Shown piece after piece: positions 23,588 through 35,589 of a stretch of 64,000 bases of DNA. The position numbers and the translations under genes are program-made. Source of the stretch: Aquanectria penicillioides (lineage: Eukaryota; Ascomycota; Sordariomycetes; Hypocreales; Nectriaceae); contig PYIU01000002.1 of the NCBI GenBank assembly GCA_003415625.1, forward strand, positions 7,130,001 through 7,194,000. Direction: 5' to 3'. The stretch's first letter is position 1; each line of letters begins with the position of its first letter. The notes beneath the pieces were generated by a model that was given only the letters and a program-made list of their open reading frames with translations, was not told the origin of the DNA and searched no databases.

Positions 23588-26500
23588 CGTATGATCATTC
23601 CGCTCGGCGGAGGCTAACGCTGCAGAGGAGCTCTGCTGGAAGTGTCGTCTAGTTTGGAGTCGCACGTTGCATCTCCTACAACCCAGCGTCGGATCTATGA
23701 GTGTGGGAATGGGGATTGCGGGCGTCTCTATATAGGCCGACAAGTCAAGGCAAAGCAGAGCAAGGCAAAGTCCAGATATGTCCAGGTAGGTCTAGGTACC
23801 GCCTCAAGCCCCAGACCCAGACACCACACCAGATGTAGAGATAGCAGCGCATACGGATACATGTAGGTATGTATCCGTACCGTACCATAGTATGGCGCTA
23901 TCGGCAGTGGCAGTGGCTAGTTACCGTGCTAGGATGGGATGTGCATTCCAGGCCGCGGGGAATGGGCCCCAAAGCATATTTGTTGTCCTGTGAACAGTCT
24001 CCATTGGGACGAGAGCGGGAGGGATGAGGGATGCGGGATGAGGGATGTGTCTCGCTCGAGACGGGGTTGGATTGGGCTGGGTTTCGCTGGCCTGCCATCC
24101 ATCCATCCACCTTGTCAAGAACTTGAGAGTTTCTTGATGCAGCAGCACCTTTGGCCACCCAATGGCCATTGCATGCAACCCACCTAACTACTGTGAGGTT
24201 AGCTATCTTGTCGGTATGTTCTGCAAACGCTAAAGCGACGCTACGCCCAAAGGATGACCCGATCATCCCTTCGACTGCTTGCGTATTGTGCATGACTGCA
24301 AGCCAATGTGCATCTTTGCTTGGCCGTTCGGACAACTGTGCCGGGATCCCTCGAAACAAAATTTTGTGATACCCCGGATAACCCCTTTTCTGCCTTGTTC
24401 GAGGCGTTTGGGCAATAGACATGGTGCGCACGGTTTTTCCCTTCCCTTTTTTTTTTTACTGCTTTTTTCTCTGTTCCCCTCTTTTCTGTCGATATTTTCC
24501 TTTTTCATAAAATAACGACCCACTTCACCTCATCCTCAAAAGATTTGGTTGGCTTACATGGTTTCTTTTTCCTTTTCCAGGTGACCGCTCTGTCCGAGGG
24601 GGAACAGTAACCGAGAAGTGGGCACAACTCGTCGTTGATATGTCACATCATGGTGCCTGAACCGAGTCATGGAGGAAGTATATCCCAACAGATTCCGCAT
24701 CTCAACGTTCAGCCGACGACGAATCCGTCGTCTGAGTTACGATATCTCCTCATCCTCGACGCCTAGTCCTATTGCTCCCGTTCTCGCCCCGGGCACGTGT
24801 TGGAGTCCTTGTCAGAGCCATGTCCCGGACATGGATGCCAGTGGGTCTAAAAACGGTCCGTCGCGGCAGCGTGGCATCGCCCAGTGGACCACCATGTTTT
24901 GAACCGACAGAATGCGACCCTTTGCCGAAAGCAGGGTTCTGAACGACTCCGTAATTTATCAAGCAACTGAGCCCGCAATCCTTGAACTTTCTCGGCGCCG
25001 TTGGAGATGGGGCTTTACATACATACATGCTATGCTATGATCGGGCAGAATTCTCGATCAGGGAAGAAGCGATCATAATATCCACTTGCCTGCATGGATT
25101 GCCATGCCCTAACAATCGCCGTCGCTTCTCCGTCCGATGCGATCGCTGACTACCTAGTTTTCAGTCTGGGCTGGTCGATATCAGACTAATCACCTATACT
25201 TGCTTTTTTTGCAAGTGACTTTCGCGGTTTCATCGACTGTGCGCATCCCCGGGGGTCAATACCCGGCTTGCCGAGATCACTCATTGGTCGAGCCTGTGCG
25301 ACCTGCTGGTTAGCCTAGGCGAAAAGCCATAGCAGCATCCTTACGCTATCAAATGGCTTGTAGGCAATCAAAACCGTCCAGAAATGGCCGAGCTGAAAAG
25401 ACGGTTGAAGTTCTGTTTAATTACAGCATGTGCCGTACAAGTGGGCTATTCAGATCGGCATAGCCCCTGGCCTTCCCCCATCTCTGTGTGAGACGGAATT
25501 GGATGGGCCATTCCGTAAACGAATAAGTCCAGCAGCCACTTCTACTATTGGAAAAAGGAATACGGCACAAAAGAGATATAGAATCCAATCAGGCTCAACA
25601 GGCACATTACCTATCCTGTCCTGCCGCCAAAGTCCAGGGATGTGCTTTCGTATTCATTCCACGGACCCTGATTATGGACCTGGCCTGAACCAAGGCATAG
25701 AATGAAATACGTACCCCGTCTCCAGGTTCAATTCCGGAGTCAAGGTCAAGCCAAATACGCTCCTGGGGTGCATTGCCGCCAACCTTTTATGGGGGTCTTG
25801 TTGTAGCCGCTTGTCTGGCGAGTGTGCCCGGATTTCCAGGCAGGCACAGCTACACTGACGAATTTTGCTATGTATACTTAATGATCCAGAGCATTGATCC
25901 CTAATGGTCGAGGCCCCTAGGAGGCGTCCCCGGATACGGCTTACTGCTTATCAACATCTCCAACGTAGCTCGATGTCCCCTTTGCTGCACCTTCACAAAC
26001 TACGAATAGGATTGATTGGCGATTTCTACATGCAGTAATTGATAGCAGTAGGAAGCAGGGAAGCTCCGTGGAAAGCAAAGCCAACTTGAGTGCAGGAGGG
26101 AACCCATGATCTGATTTGTTGGTACTACGTACAGGTGTCTCACAAAAGGGCTGCAAGTATTGGGGGTCCTGCGAAACTCTCGACCAAGATTGTCCCCAAA
26201 GCATTCCTGCGGCAACCGCGGTTACACATACAAGCTGTTGCTGGGCCACAGTGGGTTGATTTTAACTTGAGCTAAGATGCGCAAACCTACCGCAGCTGCT
26301 TGATAGCTGGATATCCTTACTTTGAAATGTTTCGGTTTTGACATCCTGGTTGTTGGTTGTGCATGCCTTTCATAATTCCATATAGGTGCAGGTAGCATTG
26401 AAAACGCACTATGCTAAGACATGCACTACGTCATAGTGCCGTCTTGGGGCTTTGCAGCATAGGTCGAGGGCAGTACATGAGACTCAACAAAGCGACCAGT

Positions 26501-27672
26501 TCACAATAGACGGAGACGGCACATTTTGAAACTATCAAACAGCCTTCAGAAGTCGCGGATGGAGAATTCAGGGCCAAATCGGCCGGTCCCCCAATCAGGT
26601 CGAGCCAAGTCGAGACAGGTCGAGACAGGCCGAGACGGGTCGAGACAGGATCCGCTGTCCTAGTAGCGCGTTACGCGTCTGGATCAGCTGAAAAGCCGCT
26701 TTCGAGAGGAACGAAGTCTGGGTTGGTTCAAGTCTACAAGTAGATGCGGGCAGACAGAACCTTCTTGCGGGGCATGAAATCCCCGAAACTAGCCCTATTG
26801 CATCAGGTGGGGGGAGAAAACGTCAACTTTGCCCGAAACTAACAAAGTGTACTAGTATCCTCTAGAGCAATCTTGGACGAGCGGGAGGTGCCTAGGTCGA
26901 GACGTAAGAGGAGATGGTGACTAAAGCATGAGGGAGCACTTTTGTAGGCGTCCAACGGCCCCAAGTCAGAGATATGCTTTGTGACCTCGTATCCAGTCTT
27001 ATCGATACAGTCCAGAGAGCGAGAACACGGTCACTAACAAATGATAGCCGTTACTGACATCAACAACGCCTCCAACTTCAACTCCCGACTTTCATGGTGG
27101 CAAGCCAGCTTTTTGGTTTTCAGTCCCTCCTGCTTCGGAGGAGAGACATTGACCCACCGTCACTAGGTCGGGGAAGGCGACCGCGAGGCATGACATCTTA
27201 TCTATAAAACCAAGTGGATCTCGTCGAGGTTTTTCTATGATTTTCCATCCAGTTAAGGTCAACCCATCAATGGGGTTGAAAATATGCAATTTTTTTTTCC
27301 CCAGTCCCCACCATCTTGGAGAACATGGCATATTTTAGAGACTCTTGTATACGCCCGGAGGATGTTTCCATCCACCTCTTCCGGTTCCTAGTTCCTCAGT
27401 GACCTCACCATCGTCGCCTGCATCACCCAGAAAACCCAATGTTTCAATCCGCTCCAGTGGGTCGGGTCCAGCGTCCGACTTGGCCCGTGCCCGATCGGGA
27501 AGTGCTTTAGGCCGGGTTCTGGTTCCGATATTCGGATCCTTCATGCGCCGGTAATAAATACAAGCAGGCATTGGCAGGTCACATAAGAAAGACGAGATAA
27601 TTATCTCGATCAGGTATTCACGGCAGTTACCAAGCCCTCGCCCAGTCCTTACCGGGACCCCTCGCAGTCGCC
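23588..27672. other. Intergenic 4.1-kb interval without a recognised gene
   Basis: Only short unsupported frames on both strands. It contains a pyrimidine-rich tract at about 24431-24510, short GGGATGAG-type repeats near 24022-24051, and a 10-bp tandem array at 26599-26648. The last few hundred bases are the presumed promoter of the ornithine cyclodeaminase-like gene. Confidence 0.5.
26599..26648. repeat. 10-bp tandem array, five units
   Basis: Five successive units of GTCGAGACAG or close variants (GTCGAGCCAA, GTCGAGACAG twice, GCCGAGACGG, GTCGAGACAG). Confidence 0.9.
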
Positions 27673-28797
27673 ATGGCCTTCACCGTCCTCTCGGACCGCC
27701 AGGTCAAGCAGATCCTCAGCACCCTCTCGACCGACGAGGTGTCAGACCTGGTAAAATCGCTCGAGCAGTCTCTCATCGAGTACTCGGCCAAGAATGAGAA
27801 GGAATATCAGCCGCACCGCGCCGTCATGGCCCGCCCGGACGGCCAGACCACGCTGTTCATGCCCGCATCGACGCCGGAACTGGTTGGAACCAAGATTGTC
27901 GGCATCCGTCCGACTAATGCCCCCGCCCCCGCTGCCGCTTCCGGGGCTCCCACGCCGGGTCTCAAGAGCGTCTTGACCCTCTGCGATGAGACGGGCCAGG
28001 CCATCGGAGTGCTAAATGCGGCTGAGCTTACCTCGTTCCGGACCTCGCTGGGCTCCATGCTCATGTACAGGTTCCGCCGCAACACGGAAAACATTGTGGT
28101 TTTTGGCGCAGGCAAGCAGGCCGCCTGGCACATCCAGCTGGCCATCTTGCTACGGGGCGGGGACATCCGGAACATCACCATTGTCAACCGTTCCGCCCCG
28201 AGGACCCAGCAGCTCGTCGACGCCCTCACCAAGGACGGCGCGTCTCCTTGGCCTTTTCACATCACCCTCAAGGTTTTTGATGGGCAAAATGATCGCGCCG
28301 CTGCCTTGGAGTCGCTGGTTGTCGAGTCCGACGTCATCTTCTGCACCACGCCCAGCACGGTACCACTGTTCCCAGCCTCCTATCTGACCTCGGACAAGGC
28401 CAGGACCAAGACCCGGTTCTTGTCTGCCATCGGATCGTATCGCTTGGACATGCAGGAGATTGACCCGGAGTTTTTGAAGATTGTGGTAGACCCTGCAGGC
28501 ATCCTCTCAAGCTCGGCATACCTCGGTGGCACCATCACCGTTGACACTCTAGAGGGCTGCCTGCAAGAAGCAGGCGAGCTGGTCAAGGCCGACGTGCCAA
28601 GCGAGAAGCTGCTTGAGATTGGAAAGCTCCTTGATCCTCAAGGCACGGATGACAAGACCACATTGACCAGCTGGCTTCAAGACGGCTTGGTCATCTACAA
28701 GAGTGTCGGCATTGGCGTCATGGATCTCGCCATTGGAAAGGCGCTCTTGCATCTGGCCAGGAAGAGGAATGTTGGCATCACCATGGATGAGTTTTAA
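27673..28797 (+). CDS. Ornithine cyclodeaminase / mu-crystallin family enzyme
   Basis: NAD(P)-dependent enzyme of 374 aa, intronless, with no targeting signal. Family members convert ornithine to proline (or lysine to pipecolate) with loss of ammonia, or reduce cyclic imines or dehydrogenate amino acids. TKIVGIRP (about 73-80) carries the substrate-site Lys, AAELTSFRTS (about 116-125) matches the family LTxxRTA segment, and the dinucleotide loop is GAGKQA (145-150). The start ATGGCC is in good context and matches the usual N-terminus. About 450 bp downstream on the same strand is a Zn2Cys6 regulator, followed by a convergent DHA2 exporter; the trio looks like a small metabolic module (inference). 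Which imine or amino acid is used cannot be told. Confidence 0.92.
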   Translation: MAFTVLSDRQVKQILSTLSTDEVSDLVKSLEQSLIEYSAKNEKEYQPHRAVMARPDGQTTLFMPASTPELVGTKIVGIRPTNAPAPAAASGAPTPGLKSVLTLCDETGQAIGVLNAAELTSFRTSLGSMLMYRFRRNTENIVVFGAGKQAAWHIQLAILLRGGDIRNITIVNRSAPRTQQLVDALTKDGASPWPFHITLKVFDGQNDRAAALESLVVESDVIFCTTPSTVPLFPASYLTSDKARTKTRFLSAIGSYRLDMQEIDPEFLKIVVDPAGILSSSAYLGGTITVDTLEGCLQEAGELVKADVPSEKLLEIGKLLDPQGTDDKTTLTSWLQDGLVIYKSVGIGVMDLAIGKALLHLARKRNVGITMDEF

Positions 28798-29244
28798 AAG
28801 TAAGATAAATAAGATGAGATGAAATAGATTGAAGTAAAATAAAATAGAGAAATTACATAAAGATAAGCTCTTTCAAGGCCACATGCATGTTAATAGACAT
28901 CATGACTCGTCGTTCTTAGGCTAATTTCTGGTGCGCGCAAGATTCAACATGTCAGCGACAATACAAGAACTCAACCCAGAGAAGCGCCGTTTCGGGTGCC
29001 TCAGGCATGATCATACCTAGCGCTCACATGCATGCACGCAACGCACAACAGCCCCGCGGCAACGTCTCCTAGAGCTGATCATCAGCTTGGCATGATGCAG
29101 CTTCATATTTACTGTGAATGCCGGCAGATTTGATTTCTCTCGGGTTCCACAAAGACACCTCCAGAGTCCCTGAGCACAAGCTTTTCAGCATGTAACCTCA
29201 ACCAGACGACTTCGTGATCCGAAAACCCCAAGGTGTCAAGAAGA
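28798..29244. other. Intergenic; 3-prime region and promoter
   Basis: AT-rich purine stretch (AAGATAAGATGAGATGAAATAG-like) right after the stop, probably 3-prime UTR, then the promoter of the downstream regulator. No other feature seen. Confidence 0.5.
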
Positions 29245-31344
29245 ATGAACCATCAATCACACGCCACTCGGGCCTGTGAGTCTTGCCGTTCACTCAAAGT
29301 CAAATGTCGGCCAGATCCAGGTGAAGTCGGAGGACCCTGTGCGAGATGTGCGGCTTCGGGAAGAGAGTGCACCTATACTCTACCACGCCGGACGCGACGG
29401 AAACGCACCGATGTGAGGGTGAGAGAGCTTGAGAAAGAGATGGCCACCTTGACCGGCTTGCTCAAGGCCCAAAAGTCTGAGCAAGACACTACATCTCCGT
29501 TACCAAACGCTGCTCAACTAGCCTCTCCAGGAAATCAACCAACCTTGGCATCTACCCTTACCTCGGCTGTCCTTTCTCCTGCAACTTTTGCCGATGATCC
29601 TATTTCAGCTGGCATCCTGTCCATCGAACAAGCTACCCAGCTATTTCATTGGTATACAGAAAAGATGGTACCTCAACGGCCTATGGTGGTTTTCTCTCCC
29701 TCCACGAGCGCCGAGGATGTACGTTCAACACGACCGATTCTGTTTCTCGCCTTGCTGGCAGCTGCAGCCGGCACCCAAAATGATGATCTTGGCACCCTTC
29801 TCAACGACATGATACTCTCCGTTTTCGCAAACAAGATTTTGATGCAAGGAGACAAGTCTCTTGAACTCATTCAAGCCATTTTGGTGACAACCAATTGGTA
29901 TTGTCCCCCCGTTACCTACCACCGCTTAAAGTTCTACCAATTCCTCAACATCGCCGCCACCATGGCAGTAGAAATGAATCTTGAAGAATCACTCTCAAGG
30001 AGCATATTCGCTCAAACCACGAATGCAGATGATGCCATCAAGCCCGAACTCATAGATTGTTGCCGAACGATACTAGCATGCTACCTCTGTTGCTCCAGGT
30101 CAGTCAGGTCAAAGGTTCCTCTCGAGTGCAGTCTCATCTGATATCTTCAGCGTCTCGGTGAACTTTCATCGGCAAAACATGTTCCCATTCACTCGACGAA
30201 TGGCGGGGTTCCTTGATGTCCTAGAAAGCTCCCCGTCGAGGGCATCCACTGACCCCATTCTCGCTATTTGGGTGAAGCTCCAATGCGTCTTGGATAACTC
30301 TGCCGACGCTCTTTCACTGAGAGATAACTCTTCTCCGGTTGACCTGTCCAGACCCGAAGTCCAAGCTAGCCTCCAGGATTGCACCAACAAACTTCGCCTG
30401 TGGAAGATGGCTGCCCCGTCCGACATTATTAATGGTATACTGTTCGTTCCGTTGTTTCCTCCGTGGTATCTAACACAGTCGCAGGCTCCCTGCGTATGCA
30501 ATACCATGCTTCCTTCTGTCTTTCACATGTGATTGGCCTACATCTCCAATACGGTCCTGACGAGTTTACGCCGCCTTACGTCATTTCCATCTCGAAATCG
30601 AATTTCCGTCAACAACCCAAAGTGTCAATAACACCCACCCATCTCGGGTCGATCATAGACTGTGTCCTGTCTGCACAGGAGCTGTGTACTGTTGTCATGT
30701 CTATGCCGAGTGAGATCCTCCGATGCTGCCCAGTTTCGAGTTTCGCTCGCTTAGGTTACGTCATTGTTGTTCTTGTCAAAACTGAGGTTTCTATTATTCA
30801 TCCAAATGGTGTGCTAAGAAATTCGATGAGGCCAGAAATGACGAGAGCACAGTATTACGTGGATCAAGTCACACAAAAGCTTCGCGACATTGCAACCTCC
30901 GGTTGTAGGCTAGCAGCAAAATGGCTAGCCGTCATTGTCAAGATCTCTTCATGGCTCCGCGATTTTCTAAATCTAGCGTCGAAGGAGAGTTACAATAGGA
31001 TTGACCTAGACGTGCTTGAGCCGCTTAAACATCTCGATATGGACCCAAATTCAACCGTTCTCACCCATGAAGTCCCAGCAGCTACAGTTACCAACTCTCA
31101 TTCCGAGCCCGACTCTGGTCCCCAGAGTGTATTCGATAGCCTCGGAGATTCAGAAATCGGGGATTGGGCTCCGGCGGTCGCTGGCCTTTACCCTATGAGC
31201 TTAGATGTCGACCCACTCTCAATAATTTCTCAAGATGAGTTGGATGAATTTGTAAACACAGAAATCCCGTTAGATGAGCCGGGTCTTGATGTCAATGTCG
31301 GTCCAGACAATGATTGGTTAGAGGAGACTGAGAGATTTACGTGA
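29245..31344 (+). CDS. Zn(II)2Cys6 transcription factor with fungal-specific TF domain
   Basis: Nuclear regulator of 665 aa. Exons 29245-30098, 30151-30434 and 30485-31344, phase-consistent. The ORF extends upstream to a GTG at 29233, but the first ATG is 29245 (MNHQSHATRACESC). The zinc cluster spans C11-C42 (CESCRSLKVKC, ten residues, CARCAASGREC). A basic linker RRTRRKR and a heptad stretch VRELEKEMATLTGLLK give a dimerisation coiled coil. The middle region is the usual Zn-cluster-associated homology domain, and the C-terminus is acidic (DELDEFVNTEIPLDEPG), suitable for activation. It lies between the cyclodeaminase-like gene and the DHA2 exporter, so it is a candidate pathway-specific regulator of both (inference). 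Confidence 0.9.
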
Positions 31345-31536
31345 CAAATAATCACCCGTCGGGTGGAAAGTCGAATGAATAAATCAAGTCACCAGCAATA
31401 AGAGTTGACGTTGTTACGTCTCTAATATCAAATATACCTCTAATATAACTTGACAAACATTATTCTCAGTAGCCAAATTTCATTTCCTCCCTTCATAGTA
31501 ACCGCTCCAAGAAACTTTAACCAGAAGGCCTCTATT

Positions 31537-33467
31537 TCATTCTTTCCCCCCCATTTCCCTTGCTATCTCTCTTCTTTGCTTCTCACCTTCAAGCCCAGTG
31601 ACAACTTCGGTGTGTACTTCATTCAACTTGTTATTCTTGACAAAGAACGATGCCAGGAACCCGGCGGCTGCAGCACACACGGCCTCAATCCACACATCTT
31701 GGATGGCATTGAGATATGCACCACGGACCACATCTTGCTGAGACTTTTCTAGTTGCCCTATGAGTGAAATTGTAGCTTGCGCATGAGTTCCAGAAAACTC
31801 TTCTGCTAGCGTCGCGTTGCCAAGTTTCATCGCGATATCGGCTTGTTGGGCTGTCATTTTGTTTGCAAATGCGGCCGAACCTATAACAACCGCAATACCG
31901 GAGGCGATGTTCCGAACAAGACTGAACGTCGCAGTTGCGGCCGCATTGTCCTGGGCTGGAACGTTGCTTTGCAATGCAACCAACGGCGGCTGAAAGTTGG
32001 CTCCAAGCCCAAACCCAATGATGATCTGGTATATGATGATTTTACTCCACATCTTAGACTGAGGCATATTGTAGAGTAGTCCGCAGCCCAAGACTGCAAG
32101 AGCAAATCCAACTCTTATGACTCCGGTGTAGCGCCCGGTAATCTTGAGGAAAATTCCCGTACCAGCCGCAGTCAAGGATAGAGACGAAGCCAATGGAAGT
32201 AACACAACTCCCGACATCAAAGGCGAGGTATCCAAGACGGACTGGAAGTAAAGAGGGAGGAAATATAGGGCCTGCGTGAAGGAAATACCATGAAAGAAAT
32301 CAACAAGGATGGTTGCGGCATTTGAAATGTTGGCAAACAGGTGTGTGGGGATAATTGGATATCGCGCGACCGATCGCTCAACAACCAGGAAGAGCACAAG
32401 GGTGGCCAAGCCCGCAACAATGAGGGCAATGACAGTCGCGGAGCTCCATGCGTAGCTTATGCCACCGAATTGAAGTCCTAGAAGTAACATGACTGTGCCT
32501 CCAGTTGTCAAAAGACTTCCAAGCCAGTCGACTGCTTTGATTCCGTCAAGGAGCGGCGTCCGTGGTGTTTTGAGTTTCAGCGTGAGAGCTACGACAATGA
32601 TCGCCGTGCCAGAAATGGGGACTACATATCCACTTAGTTAAAAATGGAGCGGCCAGATAGTTGTTTGGGGAAACAAACGATTTATGTAAAAGCACCATCG
32701 CCACGACACATTCTTTGAGAGTGCACCGCCAAGAATGGGGCCAAGAGATGAAGCAGCTGCCCACACCATGCCAATAATTCCATAATATTTTCCGCGGTCT
32801 CTGTTTGGGACCATGGTTAGCATATATCTCAAAAACAAAAACAAAACAAAAAACTAGCTTGCGACAGATTGCACTCTAAGTAACTAACCTCTGGGAGAAC
32901 AGATCGCCAATGATGATATTAGTCAAGGCGAGCAAACCACCGCCACCGGCACCTTGAACAGCCCGCCCTACAATAAGCATCGACATGGACACTGCGGCGC
33001 CGCAGAGTGCGCTGCCCAAAAAGAAGACAACTCCCGCGAGCAGAAGGATTGCCTTGCGCCCCCATATGTCGCTAAACTTGCCCCAGCTCGGAGTGAGAGA
33101 AGCCGCCGCTAGGAGAAAGGCGGACCCAACCCAGACATAACCGGATGCGGATTGGAAATGGTCGGATATAGTGGGCAATGCTGTTGTTACAATTGTAATA
33201 TCGAGGGCTGCGAGGAAGACGGACATCTACATATTGGGGAATGTAAGGGTTAGTGTGGGAGGACAGTGTATATCTCGCCAAGAAAGGGCCCTGGGTATTA
33301 CATACGCATAGGGCTGCCATCAAGAGTCCGGTTCGCATCATGGGGTCTTTATCAGCAGTGTCACCGTTTTCGATGTCTTCAGATTGTGCTTTTGTCTGCT
33401 TCGTGTTGGTCATCTCGAGAACCCCAGGGTTACCCCCCTGGGCCGTGTGGGTTGAACTTGAGGACAT
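31537..33467 (-). CDS. MFS transporter, DHA2 (14-TM) drug/metabolite exporter
   Basis: Plasma-membrane proton-coupled exporter of 568 aa. Minus-strand exons 33467-33306, 33226-32889, 32800-32679 and 32621-31537, phase-consistent. The start is the first ATG (MSSSSTHTAQGG); the frame upstream lacks an ATG. After a polar N-terminus of about 50 residues, the family signature LDITIVTTALPTI opens TM1. GKFSDIWGRKAILL is MFS motif A, GPILGGAL lies in the motif C region, and further hydrophobic segments fit 14 TMs. It converges with the Zn2Cys6 gene (192 bp between stops) and probably belongs to the same module. Typical cargo for fungal DHA2 members is a toxin, drug or secondary metabolite; the cargo here is unknown. 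Confidence 0.92.
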
Positions 33468-35589
33468 GGCGTCAAAGAGGCCGTAAAAATTGGAAAATGC
33501 CAACAATGACTACTATGATTTTAATCTATGTCTGAGTGCCTAATTAAAATAAATCCAAGACTACGAAGGGACAGTTCTATCCAAATTCTCTATATTACGT
33601 TGAGGAGATGCAGGGATTCCGGCGCTCGGTGCTTACCTGGTGCCCGTCGTTTTAGCAGCCAATCGGCAGCGGCCCCACATTTGCGTAAATCCCGACGGCC
33701 AGGGCTGCGATTAAGCTGCATTTGGCGATTTGGCCATTTCGCGAAAATCAGTCACAACTTATCGGCTTCGCACCACCTGACAAATGCACTCGGCCGGTGA
33801 ATTGAATGCCTCATGTGACTCAGTTCTCTTGACTGGCCATGTACCTGCCTCAACCGCTACAGTAGACGGTGTGTGATCTACTCTACCCCACCATTCCTAT
33901 TCCTGCATTACCCCTCCGGTCTCACTTGGGACGATCAGTTCTGGTCAATGCAAATAAAGAGGAATGTTGTTTGTTTTGGCTTGAAATATTCCGGTTTCTG
34001 ATACATGCATACTTGTATCCGTTTCATGCCCTGGAATGTGCCAAACGACATGTTTTACCAAACAACCCGCCGTCGTTGAAACACCTGTAAACTCGAGCAA
34101 AGGGTCAACAGATCACCACGCCGACTGACGAACAAATTCTTCCACGTAGGATTGGGGGAGCCTCGGAACAATTGCCTCATAATTAAAGGGACCCCATTGC
34201 GAGGACGCCACTGATAGCAGTCAACGGGAATCGCGGCAGTGCTGGAGTTGAGGAAACGCCTTGGTGGGGCTTAATTATTGAATGTTCCTGGTCCAATACG
34301 AATTTCTGGGATTGGAGTTAGCAAGCCCCGAGGAGAGGTCAATAAACGGATAAAGGGGACTGAAAGATCTCGCATCTAAGCCCAATTCATCTGCATCTTG
34401 ACTGTGCATCTGCTAGGAGACTATCGAGGCCAACACTGCTCCATCCAGCCGCATGAACTCTAATTGAAAATCTCTTTCGCCTCACCGCAGCTCAGCCATC
34501 TCAACGCCCTCTACGTGTCCCGTCATCATCACATAACTAGTCCTCCGCAAACCCGAGGAACGCGTCCAGCACGTAGCTCCAAAACGCCACTGACGCCGCG
34601 GGGCGGTTTCTGTCAAAGATATCATACCATGAGGCGCACACCAACGCGGCGCGTCGCCCAAAACTGCGCCGGTCCAGACCAAGATTTGACAGGATGCTCG
34701 GGAGATGTGCTGCATTGCGGGATGAACGACCGGTTAATTAACTATGCCCGGCCCACTCCTCCTTTATGCAGCGTCCGACGGGCACAAGCACAGTCCAGGA
34801 GGCGATCACACGACCGCACTATTAATACCAATCGTTTCAGGGCCGGATGAACTTGGGACTGTCGCATGTGGTGAGTGCGGTGTGGCCATGCATTCGTGGG
34901 CCCTGCTCTACATAGTAAGACGGGTGAACCACCATGTGCCGTGTTGTTGTTGTCGTGTGTGCTGTGTTGTTTGTTGATGTTTTTCGGAACTCTTTTTGTT
35001 TTTTCCTTTTAATGCAGGTGAAACCTCCACTGCCGATCGGGGATTTGCGTCGTGTCTCGCGGCAAGGCAAAGCCTACTGCGTTGATTATTGCAAAAAGCA
35101 ATACGGCTCCAGAAGGGCTCCTCACGGCCTCCTCTCCTCACAGACTCCTCCATCTCCATAATTTAGGTGCTTCCCACCGCAGCTCTATGCACGTTTAATG
35201 ACCTGAATAAATGGCACAGCCAGCTGCGCTGCCGGCATAGCACGGGACCCCGTTTCTGCTGAAGAATCTAGACTAAAACGAGCGTCGCTAAATACTCCAA
35301 ACTGAGCTAGATGGCATGGAACCCCTGGCGGTTCCTAGCGGTTCCTGGACGCCATGTCGCACTCGCCGGAGGGTCGCCCCCTTTAGGGCCGTCCCATGGC
35401 GTGAGCTAACGACTCCCTGCCCCAAAAGGTCGAGCTGATGGCAATTTCAGCGACGGGGGGGAGCGAATTACGCGAGATGAATAAAAGACGCCGCCCCCTC
35501 TCGTCTTGTCTGACAGCTGTGACAGTCGTTGATCTGCTTCACTCTCGGTGTTTGACTTCTGTGAGCCAGATGGGTGTGACGAGTCTCTC
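33468..35589. other. Intergenic 2.1-kb interval
   Basis: No gene recognised. Only short frames without protein-like features. A short tandem GCGGTTCCTA/GCGGTTCCTG lies near 35328-35347. It should hold promoters of the divergently placed exporter and the Ecm33-like gene. Confidence 0.5.

Noticed and set aside
22862..23617. Plus-strand frames of 111-127 codons opposite the HET gene
   Set aside because: They are antisense shadows of the HET coding exon, whose minus-strand frame has clear family motifs.
34464..35161. Several overlapping short frames of 75-128 codons on both strands
   Set aside because: Low-complexity or Arg/Thr-rich translations with no domain or coherent splice structure; consistent with chance in GC-rich intergenic DNA.
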